Shown here: in pieces, positions 22,457 through 34,985 of the stretch
How the letters are laid out: each line of letters starts with the position of its first letter
Position numbering within the stretch: the first letter of the stretch is position 1
DNA from: Saccharina japonica
Lineage: Eukaryota > Sar > Phaeophyceae > Laminariales > Laminariaceae
DNA length: 64,000 nt
Assembly: GCA_008828725.1 (NCBI GenBank)
Contig: MEHQ01004064.1
Location: 44,025-108,024 of the forward strand
Reading direction: 5' to 3'
The notes under the pieces: generated by a model
What the model saw: only the letters and a program-made list of their open reading frames with translations
The model's database searches: none
What the model was told of the DNA's origin: nothing
Made by a program: the position numbers and the translations under genes

Positions 22457-25400
22457 CTCAAGTTAGCTCATCGCCACAATGCAATGTCCGCTTTTCACAG
22501 GGATCGTGTCTCTGCTGACATCACATATTTTTCGCCCTTTAATGGTACATGCTCTCTCTCTCTCTCTTCCCTTGTCTTGGAAAAAAAAAAAAAAAAAAAA
22601 AAAAAAAAACAGGCGCAATTTCGGGATGGATGGCGGGCACCCGGTATAGCACGGGCCCATCGACCTACTCTGTATTCGCCGCCCCAACCCCTACTACGTC
22701 ATGCGGCTTAGCCTCGATTGGCGACATCTATCGTCTCGGTGAGTGTCTTTAACCCTCTTGGAACTTTCAGAGTGGGGGGAATTTTGACTTTTCTATTTTC
22801 TTCACCATTTCGGTATTCGTTTGGTTCGAGTAAAGCCGGAAAAAAATGAAATGCGTAACAATAAAGAACAAACGGGGAAAAACGACGAAGAAAAGAAAAC
22901 GGGAAGTGAAAAGGAATAAACTGGATTAAAAACGAATATTGTGTTGAAAAGGAAAAGTCTAGCCGGAAAGACTGAAGAGAACGAGTACGAGTAGTGTTTG
23001 GTGAGTGCGATGCTATAGTAATGTACTTTCTGGTTTTATTGGAGGGGGGAGTGATGATACGTGGCATGTAGTTAACAGGTCAAACAGTCATTCTGTCACC
23101 AGCCCGATAGCCGTTTGTTACCGTTTGGCTACCGTTTGGCTACCGTTTTGTTTTTACCGTTTGGTTACCGTTTGGTTTCACCGTTTTGTTTTACTGTGTC
23201 GTTGCCGTTGCCGTTTCGTTTTGTTACCGATCTGTACGTTTCATGACCCATTTGTTTACCGCCTTCGTTGTGAATCGTTCTTTATCGCCTTGGCATTGCG
23301 TTTTCGTTGCTGTTTGCTTTTTTTTGTTTCCGTTTCGTATTGCCCGTTTCGTTGTGTTCGTGTTGACGTTTCATTTTTTTCTTCTTCATCGTGTTTCTTG
23401 CGTCGTTTTTGTTGTTAAACCGTTTCGTTTTTTGCCTTCTCATTGACTGCGGTCGTTTTTCACTTTTCACCGCTTCCCTTTTGCTATCGTTTTGTTTTAC
23501 ATCGCTTCGTTTTACATCGCTTCTTTTTCTATCGTTTGGTCTGACCGTTTCGTTGCCGTTTCACTTTGTCTGCGTCGCGAACCTGGCTACTTGGCAGGTA
23601 CTTGTTGGTTCGTCCTCGATGTTCGTCCTCAACCTAAATTTCGCGAATCTTCGGTTTGCGAATGTGAGGGGAATGGCGGAGGATAGACGGCGGTTTGACG
23701 CTGACTGACCCGGTTTATGACGCTTAATCTGATCGGTTTGAGCCGCTTGGACTGACGGTTGACCGCTTGACTGACCGGTTTGACGCTTAACTGATCGGTT
23801 TGACCGCCTTGATTTGGCCTGGATTTGACGCTTGACTGACCGATTTGACCGCTTGACTTGACCGCCCCCCCACACTTAAAAAATTAGTATGATAAGGCGA
23901 AGGGGGCCTTGATATGTGCGCCCCAAAAAGACCGGTAGGGTTCATTTTTTTTCTCGCCGGTACTACTCTCTTGAGTTTTGCGAAGGTTAAAGGAAAGAGG
24001 GCGAGTGGTCCGTGGCATATCAACCACGATTAACTAAAACCGTTTACAGGTTGATTGAATTACAATTATGTGTGGTGTGTGTTGATTCTTCACATTGAAA
24101 TCGTTCGTTCTCTACTCTATCAACATCCAGACACCAGTCCATCCCCTCATCCCATTCGTTATCTTCGCCTTCTATTTTATCTCTCTCCCTCTTAGTCGTA
24201 ACTCAGATCGGGCGGGTCACTAAGTAGGCTCTTCTCCCCTCCCCACTACGTACGTGCTTGCTATTTTTATCGGCGAGAAGATTAGCACTTTTCTTCCCTC
24301 GTTAACTACTCGTCGAATTGTGCATACCCACGTGCCGTTGCTGATCCTTTATCTGGAGGGATACAAAGCTCTTGTGGTCACCGAAGATACGACACAAAGA
24401 GGCATACCACTGGGATTGCACATGCGTTTTGAGAGAGGTAGAGTCAACTAGCAATGCCATGCCACCGTTACCGGACCCGACACAAGCACAACATACACAC
24501 ACCAGCAATCCAGGTACATTTGAAGAGACAAAACGAAGTGTATTCATGTTCGTTATATACGAAGAGTACCTACCCTCACCACGTACGTCGCCTACGTTAA
24601 GTCACTGCGATTGGATTCATGTTGGTTGTACATCATTTTGTCCGCTAGTCTACTATCTACGACCAGGGGCATTACTTTATAGCTGTTGCGCTGTTACGCT
24701 GACCTTTGGTCGGAATTGCCGGATATTACGCAACAAGGCTCGCGCACACACGGGTTTCCAGGGCCCGCGCGACTTGTTTCGCGCGAATTAACTATTTTTT
24801 AGGTACATATTTACGCTTGACCGATACACGTACATAGCGTGGGAAAAAAACAATTTAGGGCGTTTAAACGCATTTGTCAAGCTGGTTTTCGGGCATTGTA
24901 TTAAAGGCGTGTTGCCACGGTGCGTAGCACGCTGTTTCCAGGGCCGCGCGACTTGTTCGCGCGATAACTATTGTTTTAACCACATATTTACGCTGCCGTA
25001 TACAGCGCTAATGGGTGGAAGGAAATCATTTTTAAGGCGTTTTAAACGCAATTTGTCACACGTAGTTTTCGGGATGTATTCACGCTATCATATTTATTTT
25101 TTGGACCTCGGGGGCCCTCAATAAGTCTGCGCGCCAACAGGCGACGGAAACCCTAATGTTGGCTAGTCACGGGCCTATATGAGCGAACTTAATAGGTTGC
25201 TGTACATAACTCAAAATATGCCACGTGACTATGTAAAATCATTTCATTGGGGCTGTCGTCCATGTGCAAAGTAAGTCCACCTCACAAGCGCTTCTTAGTA
25301 GGAATACAGCTCACCCTTTATGCGACTCGACCGGAACACCTCACGGCGCTTCGCGCTTGTGTCTTAGTAGCAGATGCCTGCCTTCCTGGTCGGTTTGAAA

Positions 25401-28400
25401 CCCGACTGCTCCATCCCGGCATTGGTACAGATGCGAGAGGGCTTATTGTCATACGACCACGCGCCATAGTACGACATGAGCTACGCCGCCCCCCTCCCCC
25501 CCGTCCACTCGCCCCTCTACCACCTCTTTCTCCCCCCCAATCGCCACCTCTCTCTGATCCCCGCCCTCCACCCCCAACGCCCCACCCCCCCCACCCCGGC
25601 AGATTTTGAACTCCCTTACCCCAGCGGAGATCGAGCAGTTCGAAACCTTCCGGCGCGTGGTCCAATCAACAATCGAGGGCAACAGCAGCCTTTTCAAGTA
25701 CTGTGAAACTGTCGAGAGGAGTTAAGATAGCTGCAGTTGGGCATTGAATAGGGAAGCGGAGTGGTGGAGAATGTGTGCAAGAGCGTGGGGGGGGGGGGCA
25801 TTGGCTATGGGAGGGGGGGGCAGACGTTCCAAAGTGCTTATGAAGCGGGAGTAAGGAAATGGAGGCAGGCATTTGGGTTAGATGTGGAGGGGGGAAGGGG
25901 AGCGAGGAGTTGGAGGGGGCATGGATAGTAGGGGAGGGGGGGGGGAGGGGAGGGTACTTATTTGTTGCTTTGCTTAGTCATTTGACCATATGACCACGCC
26001 ATCCTTTTCCGAGACGGAGCGGGAATGCAAAGACAACAGCGTTCCAAGTACGTGAAGGAAGCGGAGGGGAGGGTTGGATTGCCGATTAAATTAGGAGAAC
26101 GGGGGGGGCAGCAGTCGTTTCAAGTGCCTGCGAAGAGGGTTCAAGGAGCCGTGGGAGGGAATTGGGGGAGGGGGGGCAGCCCGCTCCGAATGCTGTCAAA
26201 GAGTTCAAGGACAGTTAGGCGCTGTGATGCCTATGTATATAGCGGGATGTTTGTTGGTGATTCCCCTCCCCCACCCGTCGGCGCAGTAGGGGCGAGAGGT
26301 GGGAGGTACCCGTTGTTTTCTAAGAGTGAAAATCGGGGGGTGTTTGATAGCCAACGCCCCCCTCCCCCCCTCCCCCCTCCATCTGCTCTCGACGGGACGG
26401 TGAGGATCGTCGTGACTTTCCTCTTCTTCTCGCCCGCTGATAAAGTTGGTGTTGGTCAAAGCAATGGCCCCCAGTCCCCGTTTTTGTATGGAGACTTTGG
26501 GCAAGGGAGGCGTTCGTGACTCGTGGTTTTGCCCTGAGTTTTTTTTCCTCACGCGACGCAGGTCTGCCGTGGTTCCGTGTTTTGTACGCCTGCTCATTTC
26601 TCGCCCGGATTCCGGCATGTTTATTGTTTTCATTCAAAGTGTTGGCGGCTGTTGTGCTACTGCCTTACTTGCTACCGCTTCTCTCGTATTTGTATGGGGC
26701 GCGTGCTCGTGCTGCGCTTGTTGTAATTGTTGTTCTATGAAGTCTCAGTTTGTGTTTTTTGCAATTTTGTTTCGTGGTGACCCTCTTGAGGTAAAAACAA
26801 ATAAAAACAATGCCAAAAAGCTCCCAACGCGACGAAGCTTTATTTTCTGTGCGTTTTCGTTCGGCTTCTCTTCGTGCTGTGTTTGCCTTTGTTTGAAATG
26901 TTTTTTGTAAATGTTTGTGCGCTTACGCTTCTGATTATTTTACCGTTGTTTATGTCTCTTATCGTTTCTCTCCTCCCCCCACTTGTTTTATATCAATACG
27001 CTACTTTTTTAGGCTATTGGTTGTTTGTTCTTCGTCGCCGATAGACCGCTCGCCCCCGCGGTCAGGTGTTAAGGTTGGCTGGTTGGTGGTGTTTGCTTGG
27101 CGTTAGGTGTTTGTAATGACGGTGAAATGGTCACGGTGGTCGTGGTTGGTGGGTGACGGTTGTAGACTTTATTCCACTCCCTGCTACTCCCGCCTCGTGT
27201 CGGTGTACGACACGATAGCCGGTCTGACATGCTATAATAAAAATACGGATCGCGTGGAAACCTGGTGAGGGTTTTTTGTTTTGAAGGGAATGAAAGTACC
27301 AGGTGGCATGCTACGGATTAGCAGCGTGCAGGTGACCATGTTTTTTGCTCCAAAGGGTGGTCACCCTTGAGGAGTCTATACCCCACCAAGGAAACAAAAG
27401 GCACTACCGATCGAACAATACAATGGATCTTAAAGTTTCAATGAACAGATTCCATCACTATATAGAAATAAAGCTTCGACGATTTTGGTTTAAGAACCAT
27501 TCAGCCAAAAAAAACGGTTACAGCAGTACTCCATATCGTTAGTACGCGTCAGGAAGTCTACCTGGTACGAAGTGTCGTTTTTTTGTTTTCGATCCGACTC
27601 TCTTGCATAAGAGAATTAGTCGCTTGGTAGTATCAGTATCCAATCGGTTAAAATGCAAGGTTGGTTTGAAGTTTTTGCGGCAATTAGCGTCTCGTATTAT
27701 TTACCATCAGACCCGTACAGTAGTAGAAGCAGCGACAGACAGCAGTGTCGGCTCAGCAGAGGCAGCAGCAACAGCAGGCAGTTACACATAGGTCGACCGC
27801 ATACATCTGATCATGACTGACAGCAGCAGGCAGTTGGCAGCAAGTGAGTAGCATGGCCAGAAACGTGCCGCGCTAGACGGCAGTGCAGCAACAGGACTGC
27901 CAGTGATGGCAGGCGACAGCCAACATGCCACCGCCAGCAAAATCTACAGCAGTAGTACAGCAGCTATAGAAACCATAATGTAGAAACAGCAGCAAACACC
28001 GCCAAACAGCAACAACATACTATTACATAGAAGATAAAGTACGTTATGGACCGTGCAGTGCGCGGAACGTATCGGCGCCAGAGTCGTGGGAGTCACCCTG
28101 TAGGGTAGGACGGATGATTCATCGAGAGGCGGTCACTGCCTGGGCGCACGTAAACGCCTGTCCAGGCAGCGGTGAGCGCGTACTGCGTTACCGTCAACAC
28201 CTGTATTTATTCAATCACCTACGAAAGGAAGAACACATGATTGAAAAACGTCGAGAATTAACTTCAAAGAAACACAATATAAAGTCACCAAAAGGGCTAA
28301 AGCTAACGAACTTCAATGAGCTCGTTAACACACGCATCGTTCCATGTGTTTTCGCCGAGACTTCGGCTTGCGATGTAAAACGTGGGGATTCGATCTGACG

Positions 28401-31139
28401 TTCAATTTACCCGCTTGCACCTGGCGGGAGCTTCGAGGACATTCTACCCTCTCGTATGGAATCAGGAGACAGAAGGTAAGTCATAGCACGGATTAGTCTT
28501 GACTAGTCGCCAACATGCGTGAACCCAGGAGATTTTGAACATCCCAATCTTCTTGTTCTTCGCTGGCTTTCAGCCACCCTTGTCCTCGCGCGGTTTACGC
28601 ATCGCCTACCGCTTCTTTTGTTGGCCCTCGGTTTCGAATCAGTTTGAATGCGATGCTTCCAGTTCGCCCCCGGCATGCCATTTTTTACGAGTATCGTATA
28701 TAACGTGGCGTGTTCTGGGCTGTGAAGATTAAATTGCTGGCAGGCAACATGTACTGGCGGCCCTAATCAATTCAAACCTGACTACATACTGTGCAGTGCC
28801 CAGCCCAGTTGTTCGATGGCATGGCTTTTGAGTAACATCAAACTTATTCTGGCAAATTTGGTCCAATTCTTTGGATGGGTAAATGTCCTCGGGCTTTGTT
28901 TTCCCCTTTGCGTGCCGTTCACTCTTTGCCCCCCGCCCCTTAGCCCCATCTCCAGCACTTTTACTTTGCCCCATTATATCCAACGCAAAAAAGCTCTAAA
29001 CAGAAGACGTCGGTCCTTAGTATCAGGGGGCGGCGATCAGATCGCGGTCTCATAAGCTTAGCACCTTCGAACGAATGCAACGCATCTCTTCCTTCCCCCT
29101 TGCCGTCCTTCCGCTTTTCGTCGACATGGAATAAAACACCCATATTCCTCGCTCCTCTGAAGCGGCGTCCCTCTCCCTCGTCAAGCGCGTACGCAGCAAG
29201 CCTCGTCTCCCCCCAGCCCGACGGCACGCTCAACGTGGCAACAAATCGTGCAGAGAAACGCGGCTCCACCCGGCGCCCTCATCTCCCCGAGAGGAGCACC
29301 ACCGCCCTCTCCCACTGCCCGCGGCCCTCGTCGAAGCGGCGACGGCAGAGTGTTGAACGCTGGCCAGCGTGGGGCTCAGGCCCGCATGCGAGATTTCCTC
29401 CAAGAATCGTAAGGCGCGCTTCCCACTGCTCCGCCGTTGCCGCCAAGGCCGACCACTCGCGTTCGTTGTAGGCCAGAACATCGCGGCGTATCGCCCCCCC
29501 CTCTCCTTCGCTCTCCCCTCCAACGCCTTCTCCTCCGCTGCTATCCGCCGCTAGTATCGCCGTCGCCCCCGCCTGCCGCCGCTCCTGCTGCTACCGCCAG
29601 CGCCACCACTCCCTCTCTTCTACGCCACCTCCCTCTCCACCCCCCCGGCCCTCCTCCCCTCCCTCCTCTTCACCACCCTTCCCCACCCCGGGCCCTACCT
29701 CCACCCCAACCCCGGGGATGAATTTGGCTGTTCAGTCAACTCCCTGAGCGAGGCCCACCGCGAGCTTCCCAATGTCCCCGAAGTCGCCGCAGTGCGGTTA
29801 TGGCCGCCGTATATAGCGATGACGTTGGCCCGATAAAACCGCCCCGACTGCCGCTCCCCCGCGGCGGGGGGGCTGGAATCTCTCGGCAGGAGAATCCACG
29901 GCTAATGCGCCCCACTGACCCCGTCCGCAAGCTCGGGATCGCCTGATTAGTTAGCTTACCTTTTCGTGTGTGAGGATGGGTGCAACGGGTGGGGGGGGGT
30001 AGGGGTGGAATGGAGGTGGAGTGCGGTGAGTTGGGTCGAGTTGGGTGGCTACAGTTGGTTGCGCTTGTTTGGGGTTGCTTTGTTGATTTGGTTGGTGTTG
30101 GTTTGGTTCGTTTGATTGGCTGGCTTGCTGGTTGTGTGGGCTGTTTTTTTCTTATTTTTTACATGGTTGATTTGCTTGGTTGGTTTTGTTGGCTGTTTTA
30201 ACTGGGTGGTTGTTTGAGCCGTTTTTTTTTAATGTTAGTTGTTTTGTTTGTTTGTTTTGTTCGTTGGTTGGTGAATGGAGACAGTCTACGTATGTATAGT
30301 GGAGTGTGATGGGTGGGTGGGGGGTGGGGAGTCAGAGCTTGGTCGGGTGAGGGTGGGTGGGTGGGTTAGGTGGTAGTGTTGGTGGTCGGTGAGCGCGGGT
30401 ACGGGAGTGGGTGGATGGGTGGATCGTGAGCGGTGGGATGGGTGGAGTGAGGCGGACGGCAGTGGCGGTGGATTGGGTGGAGTGGTGGGTGCGTGGGTGG
30501 GTTGTGTTAGTGCGGATTGGCTGCTTTGGTGAGCTGCGCGTTGTGTTTGGTTGATTGATTCAGTGTTTGGGTCGTTATCGAGTTTAGGTGTAGCTTGGAC
30601 TAGGTTGCTGTTTTTTTGCTAGAGCCGTGGGTCAATTTGCGTCTCTCTACAATAAGGTCGAAAGCAAATAAAAAAGAAGAGAGGCGATCTCCGGTGCCGT
30701 ACTAGTGGTGCAATTTTCCTTCCGAAACCATTACCCGGAAAGTGAGGAAGCGGCGACGTCACAGCAGAGCAACAGCACGACCCGTTGCCGTAGTTTAGGC
30801 ACTTCCACTGTATCCGTCATGGCCTAAAAAATAACCTCTGGCCGCCCCGAGACTGTTAGCTAGGACGTTTTCATGCTCTGGAGAGCACAGCACACGGGCA
30901 TTACAACAGATAGAGGACTTTACATGCTCTCGAGCGCAACACGGATATTATACAGGGGGGACCCTTTGGCGGCAGAAATTTCTGAGCGACGGGGCTATCA
31001 ATGAGGAAACTGCCCAAACTGCCAAAAATATTATTTGCAAATCTCATTCGCACTGCCTGCGCCACTTGGGCCTGGACATCACATCCCCGTCTTTTTATAT
31101 CCATATTAGAGTCCGAGTGAGTAGATACGGGGGGCGTGT
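20153..31139. repeat. Arm B: identical to arm A, left arm of the palindrome with arm C
   Basis: It is the same sequence as 1-10,987, so every arm A sub-feature recurs at +20,152 (for example minisatellites at 21,752-21,947 and 23,687-23,864, and the PPR relic at 29,084-29,964). After 31,139 contigs A and B differ at about one position per hundred, including (GCT)n length and single-base substitutions. Perfect identity up to a point and polymorphism beyond it suggest that the arm consensus was built from the same reads in both contigs. Confidence 0.9.
29084..29964 (-). pseudogene. Frameshifted copy of the 3' PPR exon (arm B)
   Basis: Identical to 8,932-9,812. It faces the plus-strand PPR exons starting at 31,484, so it cannot be their 3' end. 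The arm C copy in the opposite orientation can be. Confidence 0.75.
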
Positions 31140-31483
31140 TCATTTGTTGCTTGCCTGAGTCATTTGATCATTGACCACGCATCCCTTGCGACACGAAGCA
31201 CCGTACGGAGGGGGGAGGGGGGGCTGAGACTGGGACTGGGGCTGGTTTTACGTCGAAGGCTGTAGTTTCATGGCACACTGTACGTAACGTTTCTTTCAAT
31301 TTTCAATTTTCACTCCCCGCCCAATACCGAGAGTTGTCAACACGACACGTTGCTGCTGCTGCTGCTGCTGCTGCTGTCGATGTCGCCGCCGCCGCTCTCC
31401 CTCCGTCTCTCCGTGAAAAACAAAACAACGCTTGTAAAAATGAAATACAACATGTTTTTGTTTTCGCTGCTGTACCGGTACAG

Positions 31484-34400
31484 GTTGTCGCTCTGATATC
31501 GGAGATGGAGCGCCATGGTCTCGCCCCCCACGTTTCTTGTTACAACGCGGCCATCAAATCCGCGGCAGCCGGCGGGATGAGGGCGCGCGCGCGCGGCGGT
31601 ATTGGTGGCCGCGGTAGCGGTGGCGCCCACCGCCGCCGGTGGGAGATAGCCGTGGGATTCCTGAGGGAGATGTCGGAGAAGGGTATAGCCCCAAACGCAG
31701 CGACCTACACCGCGGCCATGACCGCCTGCAAGAACGACGGAGAGCCGGAGGTGGCCTTGGCTTTACTCAAGGAGATCTCTTTGTCTGCCTCGGAGGGGGA
31801 CGAGGAAGAGCGGCAGGAGAAGGGGGAGGAAGGCGGCGTAAATGGTGGCGGGGATGGCGTTGGTGTGGGTAACGGTAACCATACGGGTACCGGTACAGGT
31901 ACCGGTACCGGTGACGGTATCGGTAGCGGTACCGGTAACGGTAACCGTAAAGGTAGCGGCAAGGTCGTCCCCAACGTGATCCACTACGGCACGGTAATGT
32001 CCGCGTTCGCCGAGCGAGGCGACGGGTGGAAGAAGGTCATGGGTTTGATCAAGACCATGGAGGCGAGTTGCCCTACCGATTCGTTTTTTTTGTTTTTTTC
32101 ACAATGCACTAAATCCCAGCAGGTACCAGGTATACAATAGCTTATTGCTCAACCTTGGTGTCGCAATAGCGTTTCAGCCTTGCTCAAAATAGGCGTTTAT
32201 CGTTGGTGGAGCATTTGTACTGTACTGTACGAGTGCAATATTGTATCACCCCCCCCCCCAAACATGAGCCCTATCAGGAGTAGGAACGTGCTTGCCCGTT
32301 CCGAAAGAATGTGTGGCCAATGGTCAAAATAAACTAAGGGAAGCAAACAAATGAGACGCCCCCCACCCTCCCCCGCCCAGCATGAATATCCCCACCCCAC
32401 CCCCGCTCATATAAATATAATGATATATTTATAGTTGGGTTGTGCGTCGGTTGGCAACGACGCTGTAAAACACGCCACTCGCTTGCGTGACCTAGACAAC
32501 GACAGGGTGCCGTTTTTTTTTGTTATTTTTTTTGGCGGGTCACCAAGCTGGCGGTTCGAGTAATCATATTTGTGCGGGTGGAGAACTTTGTTCCGCACTA
32601 AGGGGAATGGTCGTATCGACCGTAAGTGTTAATATGGTAAGTGACGTTCCGTGAGGCAGTTACATAGTAAAACCCATCTGTGTCTCCGGAGTGGCGACAA
32701 CCAGAATTAAATTAACTTCATTGAAGCTGTCGTCCCATATCAAGTCCGACCTCATGAGGCGGTTCCTTAGCAGATGGCAGGCTCACGCCTGACATGCGAC
32801 TCGCCAAATACCGTCATGGCGTTCGCGCTTGTGCATCAACCCCCCACCCCCACCCGCAATGTCTGCCGTGGTTGGTGAAAACTCAACGCGCTCCGTCCCG
32901 GCATTTGTAGGGATGCGGAGGGTTATGGGTCATATTGACTACGGCCGGCACCAACATGAGTACACCCCGCCCCCCGCCCCCCCGCCACAATCGTATACAA
33001 TATATGATATATTTATAGTTGGTTCTTGGTCGGTTGGCAACTGACGCTGTAAAACACCGCCAACTCCTGCGTGAGCTAGACAACGGCAGGGTGCCGTTTT
33101 TTTTTGTAATGTTTTTTTTGGCGTACGCAAAGCTTGGCGGTTGCGAGTAGATCATTTGTGCGGGGTATGAGAACCTTCTGTTCCGTAACAAGGGGATGGT
33201 CCGTATCCCCCACGTAGTGTTAAATTTGGTGCGTCCGTCGAGGTCAGTTACATAGTAAAACCGCTTGCTGTCTCCGGAGTGGCCACACGAGAAATTAATT
33301 ACTCATTGAAGCTGTCGTCGCATATGCAAGTCCGCCTCAAGAGGCGGTTCTTAGCAGATGCAGCTCACCCTCCATTGTCGACTCGCACCCATACCCACGG
33401 CGTTTCGCGCTTGGTGCACAATGTCTGGCCTGGATTGGTGAAACCCAACGCGCTCGGTCCGTCCCGCATGTAGGTAGTGCGGGGTCTATGTCATTATGAC
33501 TCGGCCGTGCACACTGAATGCAGCCCCCCCCCCCCCCCCCCCACAATCGCGTCACACCCGCCATCCTATCCCCCCCGCATCGCGTTTGGTATTCCCGTGA
33601 CCACATCACAGGGCCACAGGCTTCGGCCATTACCTCGAACACTACACGTACACGCCGGCATCACCGCTTGCGGGAAGGAGGGGCGGTGGGCGCGAAGCTG
33701 TAGCCATGCTGACGGGAGATGCCGAAAAAAGGGAATCGTCCCCGATGAGGTGACTGTATATCTTACCGTTCGAGGACTCACGCTACGCTACGTGGGGTGG
33801 GTGTACTCGCTAGCCGCATGTCGTGCATGGCGTGGTCGTCATGGCATAGAACCGGGGGGGATACCTACTACGGCTTCATTAAGGCGCGCGACGTCTGTTG
33901 CGCGATAGCGCATCAGAGGCGGCAGGCGTGTGAATGCACCGCAGGGGGGGCCCGTAGCGCCCCGCGTAAGGGTCCGCCGGAGGCCAAAGAATGCGATAAC
34001 TGGGGACCATGATGCCCAAAACACTGATAAAAAGTGCGTTTAGATGCCATCCACACCCTTATTCGGCCCCTCAGTGGCGAAAGTCGCCTACGGTAGGGAC
34101 GAAAGGTAAATGAGGTGTCTCGAATATGATATCGCTGCGCGAAGAGGACACGCAAGCAGAACGTTTTCTATCCTTGCACGAAAAACGTTTCTCGCCCGAA
34201 ACCCTGCGTCGACGCCTGTTGCGCTACACCTCGATTTCAGACACCGAAAACGTTGGTCCAGCGCAAAAGAGCGCAACAACTAAATACAAAAATGGAGCTC
34301 CCTGATATTTGTTTGCAAATACATATTTTTGTTTTTGTCATTTGTTATAGTATGCTTCTTGTTTCCAGCGAATACAAATGAAAATTGTGTAAAGTAACAT

Positions 34401-34891
34401 ATAAATATATACGATTGCGCACAAACGCAGGTACCGCGGACATCGTATACGGTACACAGCACACCTATAAGAAACAGAAATATGGTCCAGGCTGGGTTTC
34501 TTATTCGAGAGAGTGTGCTTTTCTACACTAATTCAAGATAACGACTGCAGGAATTTCTTATTTCTCTAAATTCAGCCTGGATTTCTGATTAGCCTGTTCT
34601 TCGTTAGGTATCCATGTACTTTAACTCAATAGTGAGTGTTTATCACTTTCCTAACATGAGAATGCGTCTACTATCCCATACCTTACGCCGAAACCCATAT
34701 TTTGAGGCAAAATGTACGCGCCGCCAACACCGTTGAGCGTTCCGCGATGGCGTCGGACGTATCACAACAACAACAACAACAACAACATCATCCATCAACA
34801 ACAAACAACACGCAACAACAACAACAACAAAACAAAAGCAACCAACAACAACAACAAAACAACGACGAACAACAAAACAACAACAACAACC

Positions 34892-34985
<94 letters not shown>

